NCBI GenBank assembly: GCA_937923365.1
Contig: CALAIJ010000015.1
Span: forward strand, 1 to 8,234
Direction: 5' to 3'
DNA from: an uncultured Sulfitobacter sp.
GTDB taxonomy: Bacteria; Pseudomonadota; Alphaproteobacteria; Rhodobacterales; Rhodobacteraceae
Length of the DNA stretch: 8,234 bases
The notes under the pieces are model-generated. The model ran no database searches. It saw only the letters and a list, made by a program, of their open reading frames with translations, and was not told the origin of the DNA. Each line of letters opens with the position of its first letter. Positions within the stretch are counted from its first letter, which is position 1. Shown here in pieces: positions 1 to 7,007 of the stretch. Made by a program: the position numbers and the translations under genes.

Positions 1-2
1 CG

Positions 3-419
3 ATGCCACACTCTTATCCAAAATTCAGTTGGCCCCGTTTTCTGGTCAGCTTCATTGCAGCGCCGTTTCTCGTGACACTGCTGACGTTCTGGGCCTTCAT
101 CCCGATCTACGCGCTGTTCTTTGGTGGCCCGATTTATCTGCTGGCAGGGCTGCCACTGGCCGCGTGGTACCTGCAGCGTCACCCCCCCAAAGTGCTGCCG
201 ATCCTGTTGCTGGCGCAGGCCTGCCAACTGCTGATTATCCCCCTTACCTTGATCTTTGGCCGCGACCGTAACGGCGAACTGAATTGGGAACTTGTGACTG
301 CTTTTACCGCATTCGGCGCGCTCTTTGCGCTGTTGTGGAGTGGTACTTTCATCGCCCTTTACCGCGGGTTGGCCACCGCAAAGCGCAGGGACAAGGAGCC
401 GCCCGATGCACCAACCTGA
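3..419 (+). CDS. Small hydrophobic membrane protein of unknown function
   Basis: The 138-residue product is mostly hydrophobic, and I do not recognise a named family. Four membrane segments can be read at about residues 12-35, 39-57, 64-85 and 97-120. The C-terminal tail (about 121-138) is charged, rich in Lys/Arg/Asp/Glu and probably cytoplasmic. A short polar stretch with GRDRNGE (86-92) separates helices 3 and 4. The ATG lies 2 nt from the window edge, so its ribosome binding site cannot be seen and the frame might begin further upstream. Its last 14 nt overlap the start of the desaturase gene, so the two are probably cotranscribed and translationally coupled. That suggests, but does not prove, a membrane or lipid role. 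The coding call rests on uninterrupted membrane-protein composition and the tight junction with the next gene. Confidence 0.72.
   Translation: MPHSYPKFSWPRFLVSFIAAPFLVTLLTFWAFIPIYALFFGGPIYLLAGLPLAAWYLQRHPPKVLPILLLAQACQLLIIPLTLIFGRDRNGELNWELVTAFTAFGALFALLWSGTFIALYRGLATAKRRDKEPPDAPT
393..398 (+). promoter_or_regulatory. Ribosome binding site of the desaturase gene
   Basis: AAGGAG lies 7 nt upstream of the ATG at 406, inside the end of the upstream reading frame. It fixes that ATG as the start rather than upstream codons in the same open frame, which reaches back to 325 but would give an N-terminus unlike a desaturase. Confidence 0.75.
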
Positions 420-1224
420 ACGCCCGCCCGCTGGGATTGACTGGCACGATCTGACACCGCTTAGCCGGTGGGAAATCTTTCGTGAAGTGTCCCTCCCCCT
501 GCCTTGGCTGCTGGTCTCTTGGGCGCTCTATGCCTCTGCTCTCTGGCCTTTGGGGGCACTGGCAAGCATCATGTTTTTCCTTTGCGCCCTGCGTCTGAAC
601 CATGAGGCGATCCACAACAATCTTGGCCTGCCGCGGGCTGCGGACATGGTGGTGATGCATGCGCTCTCTGCCTTGATGCTGGGATCTAACCATGCCGAAA
701 GCTGGTGCCACATGCGCCACCATAAGCACGCGATGGGGCCGGAGGATCACGAAGGCAAATGCGGTCATATGACTCTGGCGCAAGTGCTGCGGTATGGGCC
801 GCGCTTTCCGGTGGATATCAACCTGACCGCGTGGCGGGGCGGCAACAAGCGCATCCGCAAGCTGATCCTGCGCGACTGGCTGTGGTGTGCAGGTTTCGTG
901 GGTGCGGCGCTTGTCTTGCAGGAACGCTTTTTGCTGCTGCATCTGGCAGCAATGGTCTGCGCGCAATGCCTTGCGGCTTTCTTCGCGGTCTGGATCACCC
1001 ATCAAGGACTGGACGGCAGCCCACTGGCCGCGCGCAGCCAGCGCGGACCAGTGGCGGCCGCCGCCTACTTGATGCTGTATCATCGCGAGCACCATCTGTT
1101 CCCGAAAGTACCCGTCAGCCGCCTGCCCGCACTGGCCGCACGGCTGGACCGCAACGCACCCGGCTATTCTGCCAGCCGCCGCGCCGTCATACCGTGGGCA
1201 GAGCCACGCCGCACCAAGGTCTGA
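406..1224 (+). CDS. Membrane fatty-acid desaturase family protein
   Basis: The 272-residue protein is an integral membrane di-iron enzyme of the fatty-acid desaturase superfamily. It carries the three diagnostic histidine boxes: HEAIH (H66, H70), HMRHH (H102, H105, H106) and HREHH (H226, H229, H230). The last is followed by LFPKVP and a Leu-rich helix, as is usual in acyl desaturases. Hydrophobic segments sit at about 33-62, 80-95, 158-173 and 175-198, fitting the family plan in which the boxes face the cytoplasm and bind two irons. At 272 residues it is shorter than many desaturases of 300-400, with a short N-terminus and no fused electron-donor domain, so a separate ferredoxin or cytochrome would have to supply electrons. 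Related enzymes also act on carotenoids or sphingolipids, so the substrate cannot be read from sequence. The start at 406 is supported by AAGGAG 7 nt upstream. The gene overlaps the preceding membrane protein gene by 14 nt. Confidence 0.88.
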   Translation: MHQPERPPAGIDWHDLTPLSRWEIFREVSLPLPWLLVSWALYASALWPLGALASIMFFLCALRLNHEAIHNNLGLPRAADMVVMHALSALMLGSNHAESWCHMRHHKHAMGPEDHEGKCGHMTLAQVLRYGPRFPVDINLTAWRGGNKRIRKLILRDWLWCAGFVGAALVLQERFLLLHLAAMVCAQCLAAFFAVWITHQGLDGSPLAARSQRGPVAAAAYLMLYHREHHLFPKVPVSRLPALAARLDRNAPGYSASRRAVIPWAEPRRTKV

Positions 1225-1263
1225 CGCTGCCCCGGCGCACCTGCTGCCAGCGCAATCTTTTCA

Positions 1264-1302
1264 AACCTGCGCCCCATTCTGGCCGGATTTCCCCCGCAGG
1301 TT
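1264..1302 (+). repeat. 8-bp perfect inverted repeat in the gap before the DUF805 gene
   Basis: AACCTGCG (1264-1271) and CGCAGGTT (1295-1302) are exact reverse complements around a 23-nt, C-rich spacer. The repeat lies in the 111-nt gap (1225-1335) between the desaturase stop and the DUF805 start, about 33 nt before that start. No T-run follows, so it is not a standard intrinsic terminator. It could be an operator or an RNA stem in the leader, and chance is not excluded. The rest of the gap shows no clear promoter. Confidence 0.35.
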
Positions 1303-1335
1303 GTCTTGAGTGAGGATCAGGCAGGACAAAATCCC

Positions 1336-2262
1336 ATGAAAAAAGTCGGCACCGCAGTAGAGAACTTTGCCTTCAAGGCCTTTGATTTCAACGGTCGGGC
1401 AACCTTGCTGGAATACTGGCTGATGATGCCGCTGGTCTGGGGTTTTATCATCTTCCTGTTTGTCGGTGATGTGGTCGAGCTTTGGGGCTTCCTTCTGGCC
1501 CGCGAGGTGCCGCCCTTCAATCCGCTATACTGGGACAGTTTGTTGGTGTTTTTCCTGACGCTGATCCCGCGTATGTCCCTGACCGTGCGTCGCTTGCACG
1601 ACAGTGGTAAAAGCGGCAAATGGGTGAAGCTTCCCTTCACCACCGTCACGTCCGGCTTTGTGGCCTGCGTCGTTATCGGCATCGCATTGGCAACCACCAA
1701 TCTGACGTCGGGCATGTCGGCCCAGGAAGCAAACGATGCCAGCGCGCTGGCTGGTCTGGGCATGGTGGCGTTCATTTGGGGTCTTACCAATATGGACGGT
1801 GGCGACACATGGCCCGCGATCTTTGCGACAGCTGCGATGATCAATGCTATCGGGTTTGATGCGATCCTGCACATGGCCGCCGAGATTTTCGCGCCCCCTT
1901 CCAATGCCAGCCTGGCCGCTGGTGCCTCTAACTTTGCCAACGGCGTCCAAAGCAATCCGGGCGAGGGCCTTGCCCTGATGCTGATCCCGATTTTCTTGGT
2001 TGCGACCCCATTTGTGACGGGTTTCCTGCATGTCTTCTTTATGATCTCGCCCAGCAAGCCCGATCACGATCTGGACAACCATGTCGCCATGTCCGGCGCC
2101 AGCCTGCGCCGCAAGGGCGATGTCTCTGACAACCCATTCGCAGGCTACAAGTACCTTTATGCCAAATCGCCAGAGCAGGAAGAAGCCGCCAAAGCCAAGG
2201 CCAAGGAAGAGATCAAGTCTTTGTACCAGCAACGGGTATTGGGGGGCGGCCAACCGGTCTGA
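1336..2262 (+). CDS. DUF805 family membrane protein with extra segments
   Basis: The 308-residue product begins with the DUF805 signature. FDFNGRATLLEYW (17-28) matches the family's FxGRxxRxEYW start, and RRLHDSGKSG (85-94) is the conserved loop after the second hydrophobic segment. Membrane segments lie at about 27-43, 67-80, 101-120, 138-151, 160-178 and 212-237. Classical DUF805 proteins are about 110-150 residues; here a segment of roughly 90 residues (about 121-211) separates the signature region from the last helix. A hydrophilic tail (238-308) ends in an Ala/Glu/Lys-rich helix at about 278-298. The molecular function of the family is unknown. The ATG at 1336 is chosen because AGGA (1323-1326) sits 9 nt upstream; the frame also opens from a TTG at 1306, which would add 10 polar residues. 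The gene is convergent with gshA. Confidence 0.83.
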   Translation: MKKVGTAVENFAFKAFDFNGRATLLEYWLMMPLVWGFIIFLFVGDVVELWGFLLAREVPPFNPLYWDSLLVFFLTLIPRMSLTVRRLHDSGKSGKWVKLPFTTVTSGFVACVVIGIALATTNLTSGMSAQEANDASALAGLGMVAFIWGLTNMDGGDTWPAIFATAAMINAIGFDAILHMAAEIFAPPSNASLAAGASNFANGVQSNPGEGLALMLIPIFLVATPFVTGFLHVFFMISPSKPDHDLDNHVAMSGASLRRKGDVSDNPFAGYKYLYAKSPEQEEAAKAKAKEEIKSLYQQRVLGGGQPV

Positions 2263-2308
2263 CCGGCGCTGACCTGCCCAAGCACCGACGCTACGCCCAA
2301 ACACCGCG

Positions 2309-2329
2309 GGCGCATGGGATTGTCGCGCC
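2309..2329. terminator. Weak stem between convergent genes, possible transcription end
   Basis: The 79-nt gap between the DUF805 stop and the gshA stop contains GGCGC (2309-2313) and GCGCC (2325-2329) around an 11-nt loop. A second short stem, GAGC/GCTC (2332-2335 and 2340-2343), overlaps the gshA stop codon. Neither is followed by a T-run on either strand. Transcripts from both sides must end somewhere near here, but the sequence does not show a strong intrinsic terminator. Confidence 0.2.
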
Positions 2330-2341
2330 GAGAGCCTTTGC

Positions 2342-3712
<1,371 letters not shown>

Positions 3713-3772
3713 GGGAGCACCCTCGATATTTTGTGCATCAAAGCCCTTGGATGCGGGGATTTGAGAGGCGTG

Positions 3773-4300
3773 TCAATGCAGCGTGATGCCCGCAGGTGCC
3801 ATCGCCGACTTCTGCCAGATCACAACCGCTTGATGCGGTGTGGCGTGCAGCTCTTGCAGCATCCGTTCGGTCTGAAGGCCGGGCAACGTCGCAAAGGCAT
3901 CGAAAAGCGCATCCGCACCCGCTGCATTGACGGGGATCAGCAAAGCAGGCTGGCCTTGTTGCTCCAGTCGCCAATGGGCGGGGAACAACTGCCGGTCCAG
4001 CGTCAGACGCACCAGTTCGCGTAGCGCGACCGAACCTCCGGTCAGCGGACCAAAGTAGGTGACCTGCCCCTCATCGACCTGCACGGCCCCTGCCCCGCCA
4101 CCCGCGCCGCGAAACCGCGCGCGCTGGATGCCCAGCCAAATGGCAAGGCCACCCGCGATCATGCCCGCATATCCCAGCACAGCCAGCAAAAATCCGGGGC
4201 CCACAACCAGCCACAGCCCAAAGAGCAGCACCGCACCGCCGATCAGCACTTCGCGCCAGCGCCACAGAAAGGCACGCGCTTCCGGTCTGAGAAACCCCAT
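3773..4300 (-). CDS. Two-helix membrane protein of unknown function
   Basis: The 175-residue product is not a family I can name. After a short charged N-terminus (1-16) it has two hydrophobic segments at about 17-34 and 37-58, then a Gly/Ala-rich linker (65-73) and a soluble domain of about 100 residues. The soluble part starts with alternating hydrophobic residues (VQVDEGQVTYFGP, 73-85), followed by likely strands and a closing helix around 127-151 (ALFDAFATLPG within it). That pattern would fit a small beta-rich, PH-like fold, but this is only an inference from the alternation. Two adjacent starts exist, GTG at 4303 and ATG at 4300. The AAGGTG site (complement of 4309-4314) is 8 nt from the ATG and 5 nt from the GTG, so the ATG is preferred. 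It lies between the acetyltransferase gene (77 nt upstream) and gshA (60 nt downstream) on the same strand, probably in one transcript. Confidence 0.72.
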   Translation of the reverse strand: MGFLRPEARAFLWRWREVLIGGAVLLFGLWLVVGPGFLLAVLGYAGMIAGGLAIWLGIQRARFRGAGGGAGAVQVDEGQVTYFGPLTGGSVALRELVRLTLDRQLFPAHWRLEQQGQPALLIPVNAAGADALFDAFATLPGLQTERMLQELHATPHQAVVIWQKSAMAPAGITLH

Positions 4301-4333
4301 CACGGCTTCACCTTTCCAATTCGTTCATTCCCG

Positions 4334-4358
4334 ACTGCGGCAGCAACCGCTGCACAGT
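4334..4358 (-). repeat. Imperfect hairpin between the acetyltransferase and membrane protein genes
   Basis: Read on the - strand, ACTG and GCAGC pair with GCTGC and CAGT around a GGTT loop, with a 1-by-2 internal bulge, giving nine base pairs. It sits in the 77-nt gap after the acetyltransferase stop. No T-run follows, so it is more likely a processing or stabilising stem within a transcript than a terminator. It may also be chance. Confidence 0.3.
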
Positions 4359-4377
4359 GTTAGGCCTGAAAAAGAAC

Positions 4378-5238
4378 CTAGGCACGCGCATCCGTTCTGA
4401 CAACCTGCGGCACCGACAACATGGCCACGCGGTAGTCCCCGACGCGGCGAAAACCGACCCTTGTATAGGCGCGCGCGGCGGCTGGGTTGGCCGCGAAAAG
4501 CACCGCACGCGTGATACCTTGACCTGCCAGCTCGGCCAGATGCCCCGCCACAACGGCACCGCCATAGCCTTTGGCGCGATGCTCTGGCGGGACGTAGACG
4601 CCACCGACCTGGACCGTATCATGGACCCTTGCGTTCAGCGTCGTCATCGCGACTGCCACCCCATCGGCGCTCAGAATGCGTGCATCCGCGCTTGCCACAA
4701 AGCCCTTGGCCATCTCGGCCAATGACGCGCCTTTGGGCAAAACCAGCTTTGTGTCGCGGTGAAACCCTGCGAGCCAGTCTTCAATCGTCTCCGCATCCGC
4801 CAGTTCCGGCGCGCGCAGCACAAGACCGTCGCGCACCGGCGCGACATCGGCGGTCGCGATCTCAAAGAGCGGGGTCAGCTGGTTCAGGGCGAAATCCGTC
4901 TGCGCCAAACCCAAAGCGTCGATCCATGCGCCGGTTTGGGCGGGGTCACCGGTGATGGCGGCAATCTCGCGGCCCTCGAGCAGCTTACAGGCCGCTTGCC
5001 AGAATGACAGCGGCGCGTCGGGTGCCTGACACATCAAATTGCCCTTGTTGGTGCAGCCCACAACGCCTGTGATCGCACCTGCATTTTGAGATATCCAAAA
5101 GGTGGTCCCATGGGCATGGGTCGCCTCTTGGGTGCCATGTGCCGCCAGATTACCGCGCAGAAACATGGAGCTTGCCGCATGTTGCGCCAGAAATGCCTCA
5201 AGCGCCGCGGCGTCCTCAGGCCCTGCCTTGCGGATCAC
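4378..5238 (-). CDS. GNAT family N-acetyltransferase
   Basis: The product transfers an acyl group from acyl-CoA to an amine, but the acceptor is unknown. In the 286-residue form the C-terminal half is a clear GNAT domain. VGGVYVPPEHRAKGYGG (211-227) holds strand 4 and the R/QxxGxG/A pyrophosphate-binding loop (R221, G224, G226). AVLFAANPAAARAYTRVGF (245-263) is strand 5 with the Asn and Tyr that typically sit near the CoA thiol. The N-terminal half (about 1-135), with SMFLRGNL near residue 24, lacks such a loop and may be a degenerate second GNAT-like or substrate-binding domain, as in some two-domain predicted acetyltransferases. The start at GTG 5238 is chosen because it overlaps the rsmE stop as GTGA and has GGGGA 6 nt upstream; another GTG at 5265 would add nine residues. 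The overlap implies translational coupling to rsmE. Confidence 0.87.
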   Translation of the reverse strand: MIRKAGPEDAAALEAFLAQHAASSMFLRGNLAAHGTQEATHAHGTTFWISQNAGAITGVVGCTNKGNLMCQAPDAPLSFWQAACKLLEGREIAAITGDPAQTGAWIDALGLAQTDFALNQLTPLFEIATADVAPVRDGLVLRAPELADAETIEDWLAGFHRDTKLVLPKGASLAEMAKGFVASADARILSADGVAVAMTTLNARVHDTVQVGGVYVPPEHRAKGYGGAVVAGHLAELAGQGITRAVLFAANPAAARAYTRVGFRRVGDYRVAMLSVPQVVRTDARA

Positions 5239-5957
5239 GTCCAGTCCCCAAGGCTGGCTTGCCACAGGGCAAGGGCGGCCACGGCGGCTGTATCCGCGCG
5301 CAGAATACGCGGGCCCAGCGACACGGCGTGGGCAGGCGCGAACCCTTCCAGCCGCTTGCGCTCGGTGTCCGAGAACCCGCCTTCCGGCCCGATCAGAACG
5401 GCCGTGGGCGCGGCAAGAACAGTAGGCACGCTGGAGGAAACACCAACCCGCGCTTCGTCACAGAACATAATGCTACGTGGCGCCTCCCAGCTGTCGAGCA
5501 AGCGGCGGAACTTCACGGCCTCGGTCACTTCGGGCACGAAAGTACCACCACATTGCTCTGCCGCCTCGATGGCATGGGCCTGCAAGCGCGCTTGCTGCAC
5601 GCGGCCCGCATTGGTGAATTCGGTCATGACGGGCACAATCCGCCGCGCGCCCATTTCGGTGGCTTTCTCGACGATAAAGTCGGTGCGGGCCTTTTTGATG
5701 GGCGCGAACATCAACCAGATGTCGGGTGGCATCTGCTGCGGTTTGGTCTGTTCCTGACAAAGCAGGGTGCCCTTGCGTTTTCCCGCTTCGCTGACAGTGG
5801 CGGCCCATTCGCCGTCCTGCCCGTTGAACACCGACACCTGCGCGCCAATCGCCTGCCGCATGACCCCGAACAGGTAATGCGCCTGCGCCTGTGACAAAGG
5901 AACCGATTGCCCTGTCCCCAAGGCGTGCTCTACATACAATCTGATCTGTCCACTCAT
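5235..5957 (-). CDS. rsmE: 16S rRNA (uracil-1498-N3)-methyltransferase
   Basis: This SPOUT-class enzyme uses S-adenosylmethionine to methylate N3 of U1498 in helix 44 of 16S rRNA. The 240-residue length is normal for the family. An N-terminal PUA-like domain (about 1-72, starting IRLYVEHALG) is followed by the knotted catalytic domain. Conserved segments are KKARTDFIVEKATEMGARRI (88-107), EAAEQCGG (131-138), LIGPEGGFSDTE (188-199) and SLGPRILRADTAA (213-225); the last two form the AdoMet-binding trefoil knot. The ATG at 5957 is chosen because IRLYV at residues 5-9 matches the usual beginning of the family. No Shine-Dalgarno sequence precedes it. The frame stays open for 74 codons upstream into ubiA antisense, but that part is not family-like. 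The gene is first in a run with the acetyltransferase and gshA, and is divergent from ubiA with 11 nt between start codons. Confidence 0.95.
   Translation of the reverse strand: MSGQIRLYVEHALGTGQSVPLSQAQAHYLFGVMRQAIGAQVSVFNGQDGEWAATVSEAGKRKGTLLCQEQTKPQQMPPDIWLMFAPIKKARTDFIVEKATEMGARRIVPVMTEFTNAGRVQQARLQAHAIEAAEQCGGTFVPEVTEAVKFRRLLDSWEAPRSIMFCDEARVGVSSSVPTVLAAPTAVLIGPEGGFSDTERKRLEGFAPAHAVSLGPRILRADTAAVAALALWQASLGDWT
5912..5940 (+). promoter_or_regulatory. Candidate sigma-70-like promoter for ubiA inside rsmE
   Basis: TACAAT (5935-5940) matches five of six positions of the -10 consensus. It lies 17 nt after a poor -35 (CTGTCC, 5912-5917). Transcription would start near 5947, leaving a leader of about 22 nt before the ubiA ATG. 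The 11-nt gap between ubiA and rsmE cannot hold a promoter, so a site inside rsmE is expected. The -35 weakness keeps confidence low. Confidence 0.33.
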
Positions 5958-5974
5958 GGAATTGGTATATGCAA
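5954..5974 (-). other. Possible six-codon leader reading frame overlapping the rsmE start
   Basis: On the - strand, AGGAG (complement of 5982-5986) is followed after 7 nt by TTG (5974-5972). That TTG opens a frame of six codons (Met-His-Ile-Pro-Ile-Pro if initiated) whose TGA stop overlaps the rsmE ATG as ATGA. Reinitiation could explain how rsmE is translated without its own Shine-Dalgarno sequence. The same bases encode the N-terminus of UbiA on the other strand, so the arrangement may be coincidental. Confidence 0.15.
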
Positions 5975-6946
5975 GACGACACTCCTGCACCAGATGGCGC
6001 TTCCTTTGATGGTGTTGTGGCGGATGCCCCCCCTGATAACTGGGTTGACCGCTTTGCACCCGGCTGGACGCGGCCCTATTTGCGACTGAGCCGCGCGGAC
6101 AGGCCGATTGGCACCTGGCTGCTGCTTCTGCCCTGTTGGTGGGGGCTGGCGCTGGCGATGCTCTATGACGGGCAGGCACGCTGGTTTGATCTGTGGATCT
6201 TTGTGGGCTGCGGGTTGGGCGCGTTCCTGATGCGGGGCGCGGGTTGCACGTGGAACGACATCACGGATCGCGACATCGACGGCTCGGTTGCGCGCACGGC
6301 GTCACGGCCTATTCCGTCTGGCGCAGTGAGCGTGAAACAGGCGCTAGTCTGGATGGTGATCCAGGCCCTTCTGGCCGCGTGCATCCTGTTTACCTTTAAC
6401 TGGTCTGCGATTTCGCTGGGGGTCCTGTCGCTGTTGCTGGTGACGATCTATCCCTTTGCGAAACGCTTTACGTGGTGGCCACAGGTTTTTCTGGGGCTCG
6501 CCTTTAACTGGGGTGCGGTGCTGGTGTGGACTGCGCATACGGGGTCTTTGGCAGCACCTGCGATCCTGCTCTATGCGGCAGGCATTGCGTGGACGCTGTT
6601 CTACGATACGATCTATGCCCATCAGGACGCCGAGGATGATGCATTGATCGGCGTAAAATCGACTGCACGGCTGTTTGGGAAGAACACAGCCCACTGGCTG
6701 CGTCGCTTTTTGGTGGCAACGGTCGGATTGATGGGGCTGGCGGTGATCTTTGCCGCCCTGCCCAATGGATCGATCCTGGCGATGGTGCTTGTGCTGGCAG
6801 GACCTTGGGCGATGGGCTGGCACATGGCCTGGCAGTTGCGCGGGCTGGACATCGACAATCCGGCGAAATGTCTGAAACTGTTTCACGCAAACCGAGATAC
6901 CGGCATGATCCCGCTGGTCTTTTTTGGCCTCGCCCTGCTGGTGTGA
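5969..6946 (+). CDS. ubiA: 4-hydroxybenzoate polyprenyltransferase
   Basis: This inner-membrane prenyltransferase attaches the polyprenyl tail (usually decaprenyl in this group) to 4-hydroxybenzoate, an early committed step in ubiquinone synthesis. The 325-residue protein shows both Mg-diphosphate-binding motifs of the family. NDITDRDIDG (96-105) includes the NDxxDxxxD core and is followed by RTASRPIPSG (109-118). DTIYAHQDAEDD (213-224) is the second motif. About eight or nine hydrophobic helices follow a polar N-terminal extension (about 1-35), beginning near residue 48 (GTWLLLLPCWWGLALAM). The segment YLRLSRADRPIGTW (37-50) is typical of bacterial UbiA. The ATG at 5969 has only a weak GGA 8 nt upstream. 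The gene is divergent from rsmE with 11 nt between starts, and the next gene follows on the same strand after 61 nt. Confidence 0.95.
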   Translation: MQDDTPAPDGASFDGVVADAPPDNWVDRFAPGWTRPYLRLSRADRPIGTWLLLLPCWWGLALAMLYDGQARWFDLWIFVGCGLGAFLMRGAGCTWNDITDRDIDGSVARTASRPIPSGAVSVKQALVWMVIQALLAACILFTFNWSAISLGVLSLLLVTIYPFAKRFTWWPQVFLGLAFNWGAVLVWTAHTGSLAAPAILLYAAGIAWTLFYDTIYAHQDAEDDALIGVKSTARLFGKNTAHWLRRFLVATVGLMGLAVIFAALPNGSILAMVLVLAGPWAMGWHMAWQLRGLDIDNPAKCLKLFHANRDTGMIPLVFFGLALLV

Positions 6947-6975
6947 TTGCACTGGCGCGGCGGGACGCGTATCAA
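6947..6975 (+). promoter_or_regulatory. Weak candidate promoter for the BON-repeat gene
   Basis: TTGCAC (6947-6952) and TATCAA (6970-6975) are spaced 17 nt apart in the gap after the ubiA stop, about 32 nt before the next ATG. Each half matches the consensus only partly (TTG and TAT..A). Read-through from ubiA is the alternative. Confidence 0.25.
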
Positions 6976-7007
6976 ACATGTGAATTCTTTAACAAGACGG
7001 CACCCTT

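Noticed and set aside
325..405. Upstream start for the desaturase, 27 codons earlier
   Set aside because: The ATG at 406 has AAGGAG 7 nt upstream, and the extra residues overlap the preceding gene in another frame without family similarity.
349..1095. Open frame of 248 codons antisense to the desaturase gene
   Set aside because: It is the shadow of the desaturase codons; its histidine and glutamine richness comes from reading the complement of the real gene.
1225..1260. Possible terminator after the desaturase gene (CGCTG 1225-1229 with CAGCG 1248-1252, then TTTT)
   Set aside because: The 5-bp stem has an 18-nt loop and the short T-run is separated from it by several bases, so it is too weak to call.
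5139..5894. Open frame of 251 codons on the + strand opposite rsmE
   Set aside because: RsmE motifs are complete on the - strand; the + strand translation shows no family features.
5958..6179. Upstream extension of the rsmE frame by 74 codons
   Set aside because: The added residues are antisense to ubiA and unlike the family N-terminus, which begins close to IRLYV.
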